From the NCBI GenBank assembly GCA_005776585.1, contig SXOX01000069.1, positions 1-56,333 on the forward strand: a stretch of DNA of 56,333 nucleotides. Direction: 5' to 3'. Under the pieces are notes generated by a model. That model was given only the letters and a program-made list of their open reading frames with translations. It searched no databases and was not told the origin of the DNA. This DNA is from Pseudomonadota bacterium (GTDB lineage: Bacteria; Myxococcota_A; UBA9042; GCA-2863065). Below are positions 1-7,223 of this stretch, piece by piece (positions within the stretch are counted from its first letter, which is position 1; the number at the start of each line of letters is the position of its first letter). The translations under genes were made by a program, and so were the position numbers.

Positions 1-38
1 CCCCTAGGTCGGCGGTTCAAGTCCGCCTCCTGCTACCA
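1..38 (+). tRNA. 3' end of a tRNA, truncated by the window edge
   Basis: The first 38 bases fold as the 3' part of a tRNA. There is an anticodon-stem 3' strand (CCCCT, 1-5), a five-base variable loop (AGGTC), and a T arm with stem GGCGG/CCGCC (11-15 and 23-27) around the standard seven-base loop TTCAAGT. The acceptor 3' strand TCCTGCT (28-34), discriminator A35 and an encoded CCA (36-38) follow. The anticodon lies outside the window, so the amino acid cannot be assigned. The 5' acceptor strand should read AGCAGGA. Confidence 0.9.
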
Positions 39-51
39 TCCACATCGGGGA

Positions 52-294
52 CTACTTCGCGGGGTTGAGGCGCGCGTCCAGCGCCTTGATGCGGGCCTTG
101 CTCTGCGCGAGGCGGGCGCGCGTCGCGGCGAACGCCTCCATCACCATCGGGACATCGTCGTTTCGATCGAGGAAGCGCGCATCCGGGGCGCGCTCGGGGG
201 CGCTGCCGCCGGCCTGCGTGCTCGTCGTCGCGCAGCCTTGCGCGGCCCCAGCCAATCCGAGTGACATCACAGTGAAGCTCATCCACGTCCGCAT
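52..294 (-). CDS. Small putative lipoprotein
   Basis: 80-residue protein of unknown function. It starts MRTWMSFTVMSLGLAGAAQGC, a signal peptide ending in a lipobox-like AQGC (Cys21), followed by a short region rich in Ala, Arg and Lys that looks helical (FAATRARLAQSKARIKALDARL). An upstream ATG at 321 would add nine residues ahead of the signal peptide, so the inner start is preferred. It is the last gene of a minus-strand run (2557 to 52), 80 bases after the methyltransferase gene. It probably sits on the periplasmic side of a membrane. No family is recognised. Confidence 0.55.
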   Translation of the reverse strand: MRTWMSFTVMSLGLAGAAQGCATTSTQAGGSAPERAPDARFLDRNDDVPMVMEAFAATRARLAQSKARIKALDARLNPAK

Positions 295-374
295 CGCACA
301 CCTCCGAGCAGCCCGGCTCAATCGGTGCGTTGGTTGCCGGAGCGCGCCGCGGTGATCGGGCGATTCTGGAGCGG

Positions 375-1064
375 CTAGTGCTTTGGCTCTCCGGCCTCGA
401 AGGGGACCTCGACCTCGATCACGTACTGATACGGCAGAAGCGTCTCGTCGCGCCGTCGCAGGCGATAGCCCGCCTCGGTCAGCTCCGCAACGACGCGGTC
501 GGGACCGATGCGCGCGTGCTCAGGAGGGCCCACGGGCAGATCGCCAAGCTTGAAGTCGACGATGATCACGCGACCGCCCGGGGTCAGCTTTCGGCGCAGC
601 CGCGAGAAGTACGCCGCGCGGTCGTCGATGTGATGGTAGGTGTTGACGACGAGGACGTGCGACGTCCCGGCGTCGAGGCGCGGATCCTCCGGCGTACCAA
701 GCCGTGGGATGACATTCATCAGACCATCTCGGCGCGCTCGGGCTTCGAGCCAGCCGACCATCTTGGGCTCGATGTCGACGGCGACGACGCGCGCCTGCGG
801 ATGCGCGCGTGCGACTCGCATTGCGAAGTACCCGGTACCCGCGCCGATGTCGGCGAGCTGGGCGTGGCCGCGAAGTCCAATCCACCGCAGTACCTCGTCT
901 GGCTTCTGCCACGCGTCGCGCTCGGGGCTCTCGAAGACACGGGCCCAATGCTCGGGGTCTTCGAAGCGATGGTGAGCGTGATCGACGTGATGCCCATGGC
1001 CCGCCGTCGCACACCCGGCGACCAGCAGCGCCGCGACGCTCGCGGTGTGACGCGGCGGCCTCAT
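375..1064 (-). CDS. Class I SAM-dependent methyltransferase with a lipoprotein signal
   Basis: 229 residues. Residues 1-18 (MRPPRHTASVAALLVAGC) form a lipoprotein signal peptide with the modified Cys at 18, then a His-rich linker. A Rossmann-type methyltransferase domain follows: motif I LADIGAGTGYFAMRVA, acidic motif II VVAVDIEPKM, motif post-I NTYHHIDD and motif III LTPGGRVIIVDF. The ATG at 1064 overlaps the stop of the upstream gene as ATGA (1061-1064), which fixes the start and suggests translational coupling; a longer frame to 1220 would run inside that gene. The substrate is unknown. A SAM-binding fold behind an export signal is odd, because SAM is not expected in the periplasm. Confidence 0.75.
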   Translation of the reverse strand: MRPPRHTASVAALLVAGCATAGHGHHVDHAHHRFEDPEHWARVFESPERDAWQKPDEVLRWIGLRGHAQLADIGAGTGYFAMRVARAHPQARVVAVDIEPKMVGWLEARARRDGLMNVIPRLGTPEDPRLDAGTSHVLVVNTYHHIDDRAAYFSRLRRKLTPGGRVIIVDFKLGDLPVGPPEHARIGPDRVVAELTEAGYRLRRRDETLLPYQYVIEVEVPFEAGEPKH

Positions 1065-2557
1065 GTGGCCTTGCCTCGCGCGCCGGCCGCAGCTCGCGGC
1101 GCCTTGGGTCGCACCTCGGGGCGCGGGGCGAGCACCTGAACGATCGCGCTCTCGACCCCCCGCGTCTCGAGGTCCGCCATCAAGGCCGCACCGAGCCGTG
1201 CTGTCGCCAGATCGCCACACAACGTGTAAAGGCGGACCATCGCGTCAATCATCGTACACAAAAAGTCGAGCTGATATGCCCGTGTCGAGGCCTGCCAGGC
1301 CTTGCGCGCGCTTCTGGGCGGGTCGCCTCCGCCCCACGCGGCGACATCGTCGACCGGCAGCCTCCAGTCCGCGTGCTCGGGTCGACTCAAGAACGCGCGG
1401 GCCTCAGCAGGCTTGGGTGCCTCCGTGGCTGTGAGTGCCGGCAACGCTAGCGGTGTCCGCGCAATGTGGCGCCACGTGTCGCAGGTCTGGACGAGAGCCG
1501 CCTGATCCTCGGCCCCGTCGGCGAGCCCGTCCAGGATGGGCCCAATCACGGCCGCCGCGTCCTCGAGCGACATCGCCACCGGGGGACAGGCATGATCGGC
1601 CAGCATCTCGTCGCGCAGGACCTCGGCCTCACCCGCGCGGTGGTGGGGGAGCACGAAGCCGTCCGAGAGCGTGAAGCCGCCCTCGTCGGCCCAGAAGGTG
1701 GCGTACGCGAGGCGTTCGGTGCCAATCGGGTGCGCGATGGCGGCGATGATGGTCAAAGCACCGTCATGGCGGCACGGAAAGACATACGCGCGGCCAGGGG
1801 AGGCGCTGGTGGTGCGGGTCGTGGGCGCGATGGCCCGCGTGCGTAGCCGCATGAGCGCGGCGTCGATTCGCCTTCTGTTGGCGCTGGTCACACAATCGCG
1901 CCCCTCCTTCAGCGTGGTGATCGCGACCGGCGAGCCCTCGGTGGCGATGGCATCGATCATCAGCTCATGGACGTTCGCCAGCTCGGGCGCCTGCAAGCAC
2001 CGCCCATACGTGGCCGCCGCGGTCATCCCGACATGCCGCCGGCACTCGCCGAGGCGCTCGACGAGCATGGTCCGCATCAGGTCGTCGGGCGCGGCGACGA
2101 GGAGATTGGCGATGTGCAGCGCCAGCTCGTCCTCCCCGTCGGAGAAGACCAGCAGCTGATACAGCGGCAGGTCGGCGATCGTCTCGGCCGCCTCCTGCCC
2201 GCGCTGGGTGGCGGCGCGCTCGGCCCAGCCGAGATCGTCTTGAGTGAGGAGCCAGCTCGCCGCCACGCGCGACAAGACCCCGGCGGAGCGATCCAGCGCC
2301 AGGTTCTCCAGCATGGCGCGCTCGGAGTTCGTCAGGCCGATGGCCCCCAGCGCGTCGATGACGAGGCTCGAGTCGGCCAGGCTCGTGAGCCCCGAGCGCA
2401 GCCGCTCCATGAGCGCGGCCCGGAGCGCGGTCTTGTCGAGGCCCTGGAGCCGCCGCTTCATCGCCGCGCGCGACGTCGGCGGGTCGTCGAACAGGCCATC
2501 GAGGGTGCCGCGCACACCGGTGATGCTGATGACCTTGGCGGTACGGGGGCGAGCCAT
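1061..2557 (-). CDS. Hypothetical protein, possibly helical-repeat
   Basis: 498 residues, no family recognised. There is no signal peptide or membrane segment, so it is probably cytoplasmic. The first ~230 residues are rich in Leu/Ala helices (SLADSSLVIDALGAIGLTNS, LLVAAPDDLMRTMLVERLGE), which recalls HEAT-like helical repeats, but I cannot confirm this. The last ~30 residues are basic and Ala/Pro-rich. The ATG at 2557 has a GAGAGG Shine-Dalgarno-like stretch about 10 bases upstream. Its stop overlaps the start of the methyltransferase gene by four bases, so the two are probably co-translated. It is transcribed divergently from the gene at 2648. Confidence 0.6.
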   Translation of the reverse strand: MARPRTAKVISITGVRGTLDGLFDDPPTSRAAMKRRLQGLDKTALRAALMERLRSGLTSLADSSLVIDALGAIGLTNSERAMLENLALDRSAGVLSRVAASWLLTQDDLGWAERAATQRGQEAAETIADLPLYQLLVFSDGEDELALHIANLLVAAPDDLMRTMLVERLGECRRHVGMTAAATYGRCLQAPELANVHELMIDAIATEGSPVAITTLKEGRDCVTSANRRRIDAALMRLRTRAIAPTTRTTSASPGRAYVFPCRHDGALTIIAAIAHPIGTERLAYATFWADEGGFTLSDGFVLPHHRAGEAEVLRDEMLADHACPPVAMSLEDAAAVIGPILDGLADGAEDQAALVQTCDTWRHIARTPLALPALTATEAPKPAEARAFLSRPEHADWRLPVDDVAAWGGGDPPRSARKAWQASTRAYQLDFLCTMIDAMVRLYTLCGDLATARLGAALMADLETRGVESAIVQVLAPRPEVRPKAPRAAAGARGKAT

Positions 2558-2611
2558 GAGCCGAGAACCTCTCAGGGTCGAAGGGGCGCGTCAATCGAGG
2601 CGCGTTCGGAG

Positions 2612-2641
2612 TTGACGGTCGGGTGACCGCCCGACTACGGT
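2612..2641 (+). promoter_or_regulatory. Candidate sigma-70-type promoter with a palindromic spacer
   Basis: TTGACG (2612-2617) and TACGGT (2636-2641) are separated by 18 bases. The spacer itself is a perfect inverted repeat, GTCGGG-TGACCG-CCCGAC (2618-2635). The predicted transcription start falls at about 2648, on the GTG start codon of the next gene, so the transcript may be leaderless. The palindrome could be an operator. Confidence 0.4.
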
Positions 2642-2647
2642 CGGGCC

Positions 2648-3790
2648 GTGGCCAAGGCACCCCAGAACGAGGACGGCGCGACATCCGGCGGGCGGGACAT
2701 GGGGCTCCCTGCCTTCGATCGCAAGCGGCGACGCGCGCGGAGCAAGCCGGCGATGATCGCCTTCTCGGTGTTCATCTCGGTCGTCGGTGTGGGCTTCATC
2801 TTTGCGTCGTGGCTCTTCAGCGGCACCGTCCAGATCGAGCAGTCGCTGAACGAGCCCCCCAAGATCCTCGAGATCGTCGTCGATGGCGGCAACCTCTCCA
2901 AGTACAACTATCCCGACATCGGCGAAGGCGGGATCGACGTGCCGGCGGAGCTCCCCGTTCGCATCGAGTGCGAGACGACGATCAGCCGCGTCCGTGCGCG
3001 CTTCACGCTCAATCTCGACGGCGTGGCCCATGAGTCGGTCGCGTGCTCCTTCGAGGTCCGAGTCGCCGCCGAGCCTCGCGGAGCGCACCCCGCCAAGCTG
3101 CTCATGCGCGCGCAGGACGACGGGCGCATCCTGGATGAGGAGCCCTTCGCCGTGCGACCCGTCGAACGACGCGACGCCATCCGGGTCACACACCTCGTCC
3201 CGATCGACGTGGAGGACGCGCCGCCAGCGCCGACCGGGCTTCGGGCTCCGGAGCAGGTCCGCGCGTGGGGCAAGCTGTGGTTGACGGACGCGCCGAAGAA
3301 GTCGGCCGATCTCGTGGTCCTGGTCTTTGTCGGACGTGTCGGCGGCTCTGGCGATCTCGAGCTGGCAGTGGACCGCGCGGCGTTGTCCAACGGCACGCTG
3401 GAGCCCAACCTCGCGTCGCTCGTGCCCTATCGCACCTTTGGACCGGGCGGTGGCGTCTACTACTTCCGAACACCGAACGCGGTGACGATTGGCACGGCGA
3501 TTGACGGCGGCAAGCTGTTCCGGCTCGTCGCCGCGGTGATGACGCGCGAGGCCTCGAGCCGCTTTGTCGCCGAGCACGTCCAGGTCGTCGAGAGCACGTC
3601 AGGGAAGGCGTTCACGGTACAATGGAAGCCTGCGACCACGACGGCCTTGGGGAACCTCGCGTTTCGCGGGCTCGTCTCCGAGGACCTGCGCGTCATTCGC
3701 GAGGGCGGCGTCGGAGCGCGTCCGGCGGGCCGGGTCAACCTGGGGACACCCCAAGCGCCCGCGCCCACGGGCCTGCCCGCCACCGAATAG
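2648..3790 (+). CDS. Membrane-anchored protein of unknown function
   Basis: 380 residues. A basic cytoplasmic N-terminus (about 1-35) is followed by one transmembrane helix (about 36-58, IAFSVFISVVGVGFIFASWL) and a large, probably periplasmic domain of beta-rich character (about 60-380). The C-terminal ~25 residues are Pro/Ala-rich. No family is recognised. The GTG start at 2648 lies where a promoter at 2612-2641 would start transcription, and no Shine-Dalgarno sequence is visible, which suggests a leaderless mRNA. The next two genes (3984 and 5292) are also membrane-anchored or lipidated and lie on the same strand, so the three may act together in the envelope. Confidence 0.6.
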   Translation: MAKAPQNEDGATSGGRDMGLPAFDRKRRRARSKPAMIAFSVFISVVGVGFIFASWLFSGTVQIEQSLNEPPKILEIVVDGGNLSKYNYPDIGEGGIDVPAELPVRIECETTISRVRARFTLNLDGVAHESVACSFEVRVAAEPRGAHPAKLLMRAQDDGRILDEEPFAVRPVERRDAIRVTHLVPIDVEDAPPAPTGLRAPEQVRAWGKLWLTDAPKKSADLVVLVFVGRVGGSGDLELAVDRAALSNGTLEPNLASLVPYRTFGPGGGVYYFRTPNAVTIGTAIDGGKLFRLVAAVMTREASSRFVAEHVQVVESTSGKAFTVQWKPATTTALGNLAFRGLVSEDLRVIREGGVGARPAGRVNLGTPQAPAPTGLPATE

Positions 3791-3831
3791 GCTCGGCTCG
3801 TCAATTCCGTTCGGACTCTAGACGTAACGCG

Positions 3832-3861
3832 TTGACGCCCGTGAAGTCCTTGGGCTAGCAT
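3832..3861 (+). promoter_or_regulatory. Candidate sigma-70-type promoter
   Basis: TTGACG (3832-3837), an 18-base spacer, then TAGCAT (3856-3861) lie in the gap between the stop at 3790 and the gene starting at 3984. The -35 sequence and spacing match those at 2612 and 44092 in this window. Confidence 0.4.
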
Positions 3862-3983
3862 CGCCGCCCGATTGCCCGCGGAATGGCCTGAAACGGGGCC
3901 GGCCCGTGGGTGCGTTGGGGGTCGTCCCCAAGGACGCGGAGATTGCGGTAGCGGACGTTGACAGCGGCTCGAGCGAGGCGACG

Positions 3984-5252
3984 ATGGCGGGACCGAAAGT
4001 GAAGCTGAAGAAGGGCGGCGGCGGCGAGGGGACTCCCCCGATCGACCCAGCGGTCGCAAACGCCCAGACCGCGGACGCGATGATCCAGGCGGTGCTGGCC
4101 ACCGATCGCACGGCCGAGGAGGTCGCGCTCGCCAAGGAGCACGAGCAAGCCCAGCTGCGACAGCGTTGGAGCATCGGCGCGCTCGTCACGCTCGTGCTGG
4201 TCGTCGGCGCTGGCGCCGCGGGCTCGTATGTGGTGCTCGGCGACGAGGTCATGCGCGAGCAGTGGGCGCTCTTCTGGGAGGGCAAGCTCAAGGAGGAGGC
4301 CGACAAGAAGTGCCAGGCCGACTGCGAGCGCAAGCAGAAGGAAGACCTCGCGACCATGAACCGGTACGGCGAAATCAACCTCTTCTACTCGCCGCGTGAC
4401 GCGAAGGTGAAGGTCACCAAGGTCATCTACAAGGAGACCATCCCGGAGTTCATGGAGCGCTACGAGCGGGGTGGCGAGGACAAGCGCCAGCCTGGTGGCG
4501 AGGAGCCGCTCAAGCAGGTCGAAGAGGTCATGGGCAAGCTCAAGGGCAACAGCTACTTCGAGAACCTGCCCCTGCACGACCTCGGCGTGCTCGAGCGCAG
4601 CGAGGACAACACGACCGTCTTCACCTACGAGTACAAAGTCGAGATCACCCACACCGACGAGCAGGGCAAGAACGACTACAAGCCGCGCTCGTACCTGCTT
4701 CACAGCCAGTTCAGCTACCACCCGCCGCCCGCGGGCTGGACGCCGCTGCGCTTTCAGGAGGTCGCGGGCAATCAGTTCGTCGCGCCCTTCAATGGCTGCA
4801 ACCTCATCCCGGAGCCGACCGTCTTCAAGTGCATGTACGCGGAGACGATGTACAAGGTGAAGTGCGAGGTCGAGCGCGCGCGCAAGGCGGCCAAGGACCT
4901 GGCCAAGGAAGAGAAGAAAGAGTGGAAGGACTGGACTCCGGAGGAGGAGGCCACGTTCCGCGCCAACTCGCTCATGGAGACCTCGGGTGTCGCTCCGGAA
5001 GAGTGGCAGCAGCGCGTCGACGAGCTCAAGGGCTACACACAGGTGCCGGAGGCGTGGACGCAGGCCCAAGAGATCCCGGAGAAGTGCGAGTGCGATGCCG
5101 AGGTCGAGATCAAGAGCCCCGATGGCAGCAAGGAGACCAAGACGGGCCTCGATGCGTGCGATCTGTGGAAGGGCCCGCCGGATCCGTCCAAGCCGCCCAA
5201 GGATCCCAAGAACCTGGGTGGCTACTGCAAGAGCTGGAAGAAGCCGCTTTAG
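3984..5252 (+). CDS. Single-pass membrane protein with Cys-containing periplasmic domain
   Basis: 422 residues from the ATG at 3984; an in-frame GTG at 3906 would add 26 residues. Residues 1-60 are cytoplasmic (Lys/Gly-rich start, then acidic/Gln-rich helix). One transmembrane helix lies at about 64-88 (IGALVTLVLVVGAGAAGSYVVL). The remainder is hydrophilic and Lys/Glu-rich with scattered Cys pairs (CQADCERK, CECDAEVE), suggesting disulfide-bonded periplasmic segments. No family is recognised. It is followed after 39 bases by a lipoprotein gene on the same strand, so the two are likely co-expressed, probably from the promoter at 3832-3861. Confidence 0.6.
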   Translation: MAGPKVKLKKGGGGEGTPPIDPAVANAQTADAMIQAVLATDRTAEEVALAKEHEQAQLRQRWSIGALVTLVLVVGAGAAGSYVVLGDEVMREQWALFWEGKLKEEADKKCQADCERKQKEDLATMNRYGEINLFYSPRDAKVKVTKVIYKETIPEFMERYERGGEDKRQPGGEEPLKQVEEVMGKLKGNSYFENLPLHDLGVLERSEDNTTVFTYEYKVEITHTDEQGKNDYKPRSYLLHSQFSYHPPPAGWTPLRFQEVAGNQFVAPFNGCNLIPEPTVFKCMYAETMYKVKCEVERARKAAKDLAKEEKKEWKDWTPEEEATFRANSLMETSGVAPEEWQQRVDELKGYTQVPEAWTQAQEIPEKCECDAEVEIKSPDGSKETKTGLDACDLWKGPPDPSKPPKDPKNLGGYCKSWKKPL

Positions 5253-5291
5253 GCCCCCTGCCCTGTCGTCATTCTCGAGTTGGAGGTCGCC

Positions 5292-6986
5292 ATGACCCTG
5301 CGTGCAAGTCTTGTCACTGCGGTGGTCGGCGCCGCGCTCGCTACGTCCTTTGGATGCAAGTCCAACCTCGCCGAGCGCATGCAGAAGGCCGGCGACGAGC
5401 GCGAGAAGGACGCGGCCGCCAAGGCCAAGGGGCTCGTCGAAGAGTGGGAGAAGGGCCTCGCGTCGAGCTTTCCGGCCGCGAGCGCGCCACGGGCATCCAA
5501 GGAGGACCCGGCCATGATCGGCTGGCGCCGCGCCGGCAAGGACGAGGAGTTCGCCAAGCGCGCGGAGGCCATGATCACCGAGTTCGGCGATACGAAGGCC
5601 GGTGAGCTGCTCAAGGAGGGCCGGCTGCTGTTCGACGCCTCGTTTCGCTTCTGGGTCGGGACCGAGCTCGCGTACTTGAAGGAAGGGGCCGGTGCAGCAC
5701 CGGATCCGTCGGCGCCGACGGCCAAGAAGGACGAGATTCCGCGCCGTCGTACGCCGATCATGGAGTATGCGGGGATCCTGCGGCAGTTCCTCCAGAAGCA
5801 CCCGGAGAGCCCCTTCGCGCCGGTCGCGGCGTTCGACCTGTTCTTTCTGCCCATCGCGCACTTCTACAAGGCGCCCGACTACTTCGGTGTAGGTCGCATC
5901 ACGTCGTTTACGCCATACTATCAAATCCTGTGGGACTTCCCGCGCAAAGAGCTCGAGGAGTACGAGTACTACCGCGACCGCCTCATGAAGGAGAAGGTCC
6001 CCGGCTTCGGCGAGAAGCTGCCGTTCGAGTTTCGCGACCTGGCCGTGCAGAAGCCGTGGCTCGAGAAGCTCGCCGTCTCGATTGGCGAGGCCAAGAAGAC
6101 GCTCGCGGGCTCGCCACTCGCGGCGACGCTCGACCGCTTCGACGCTGACGTGAAGGCCGCGGCCGCCAAGATCGTCATTCCGGAGGAGTATCCGGTGCTG
6201 GCGGGCACGCGCTCGACGATCGCGGCATCACCGTACACGGTTTTGGTCGTTGGACCCAAGGGCGTGTCCTTCGAGACCGACAAGCCCGGCGGCGACGAGG
6301 AGCGGGAGTCGAAAGAGCTCCTCCCGGCCAACGCGAAGCTCGACTACGCGCCGGCCAAGCTCGAGGACGGGCTCAAGAAGGCGCTGTCCGATCTCGCCAT
6401 GCGCCAGACGGATCGCCAATACCTCGAAGACCTGGACCTGCACGCCGCAGGCACCGTGCCGGTCTCGATCCTGGAGCCGATCTCGCGCGGCCTGATCGCC
6501 CGCGAGGCGACGTGGTTCGATCTCGTCGCGCGCCGGCGCGAGGACGGCACGCTGCGCCTCAAGCGCATCCCGCTCATCCTGCCCGAGAAGCAGGCCGAGT
6601 CACGGGCCTACACGACTCCTCTGGGCAAGTGGTCGTGCACGTTCGTCGGGAACACCTCGGACCCCAACTCGGACGCCAAGATCCCGCCAGAGAAGGCCGT
6701 CGCGGCCGTCTTCGACGATGGGAAGCAGGCGGCGCCGATGCTCCTCGGCGAGACGACGGGCGAGGCACCCGCGGCGGTCAAGCACGACGCTAACGCGCTC
6801 GGCGGGTTGCTGACCTTCGTCTACGACCGTGAGGGACCCGTCGTGCTCGGCTTCCACGAGAGCGTGAACCAGGCCCAGATGCACGAGGTCTTCAACGCCG
6901 TCGCCTACAAGGAGTGCACGGCCACCCCGGAGTGCAAGGGCAAGATGGTGCTGCGGCCCGACCTGCTGCTCATGGTGTGCCGCTAG
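5292..6986 (+). CDS. Putative lipoprotein of unknown function
   Basis: 564 residues. The ATG at 5292 has a good Shine-Dalgarno GGAGG at 5282-5286; a TTG four codons upstream would place that sequence inside the gene. The N-terminus MTLRASLVTAVVGAALATSFGC is a lipoprotein signal peptide (Cys22), followed by a charged helical stretch. The body is a long soluble region with no recognised motif. Two regions carry Cys only near the C-terminus (KECTATPECKGK and the terminal VCR). It probably works with the two preceding membrane-anchored proteins. A 14-base tandem duplication spans its stop codon. Confidence 0.6.
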   Translation: MTLRASLVTAVVGAALATSFGCKSNLAERMQKAGDEREKDAAAKAKGLVEEWEKGLASSFPAASAPRASKEDPAMIGWRRAGKDEEFAKRAEAMITEFGDTKAGELLKEGRLLFDASFRFWVGTELAYLKEGAGAAPDPSAPTAKKDEIPRRRTPIMEYAGILRQFLQKHPESPFAPVAAFDLFFLPIAHFYKAPDYFGVGRITSFTPYYQILWDFPRKELEEYEYYRDRLMKEKVPGFGEKLPFEFRDLAVQKPWLEKLAVSIGEAKKTLAGSPLAATLDRFDADVKAAAAKIVIPEEYPVLAGTRSTIAASPYTVLVVGPKGVSFETDKPGGDEERESKELLPANAKLDYAPAKLEDGLKKALSDLAMRQTDRQYLEDLDLHAAGTVPVSILEPISRGLIAREATWFDLVARRREDGTLRLKRIPLILPEKQAESRAYTTPLGKWSCTFVGNTSDPNSDAKIPPEKAVAAVFDDGKQAAPMLLGETTGEAPAAVKHDANALGGLLTFVYDREGPVVLGFHESVNQAQMHEVFNAVAYKECTATPECKGKMVLRPDLLLMVCR

Positions 6987-7004
6987 ACCGGTGCCGCTAG
7001 ACCG
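6977..7004. repeat. Tandem 14-base duplication over a stop codon
   Basis: GTGCCGCTAGACCG occurs twice in tandem (6977-6990 and 6991-7004). The first copy holds the TAG stop of the preceding gene (6984-6986); the second holds another TAG in a different frame. It looks like a recent slippage or duplication event with no effect on the protein. Confidence 0.85.
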
Positions 7005-7013
7005 GGACGGTCC

Positions 7014-7223
7014 TCACTTGTTGACTTCTTTCTCGGCGGCCGGAGGGGGCTCGGCCATTCCGCGGCGGAGCTCGGGCGCCGGTCGCACGAGCAGGTTCCC
7101 AGCAGGCGCCGGTCGACCCGAGTGCGGAGGCGGTGAGCGACCGACACAGCCCGCCGTGCACAGACTGAGCAGCGCGACGACGAGCGCCACCGTGGCCCGG
7201 CCCGCAGCGCTCCGGCGCGTCAT
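7014..7223 (-). CDS. Small putative lipoprotein
   Basis: 69 residues. The signal peptide ends in the lipobox LCTAGC (Cys26), followed by a Pro/Arg-rich tail with no recognised domain. The ATG (7221-7223) overlaps the stop of the large kinase-like gene as ATGA (7220-7223), so it is probably translationally coupled to it. The partner relationship suggests, but does not prove, a shared role at the inner membrane or periplasm. Confidence 0.55.
   Translation of the reverse strand: MTRRSAAGRATVALVVALLSLCTAGCVGRSPPPHSGRPAPAGNLLVRPAPELRRGMAEPPPAAEKEVNK

Noticed and set aside
3855..5924. A 689-codon open frame on the minus strand opposite two membrane-protein genes, and similar long antisense frames at 11145-13436 and 31226-33547
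   Set aside because: Composition is dominated by Arg/Leu/Gly/Ala runs expected from antisense of GC-rich genes. There are no motifs or signal peptides, and the sense-strand genes have clear domains.
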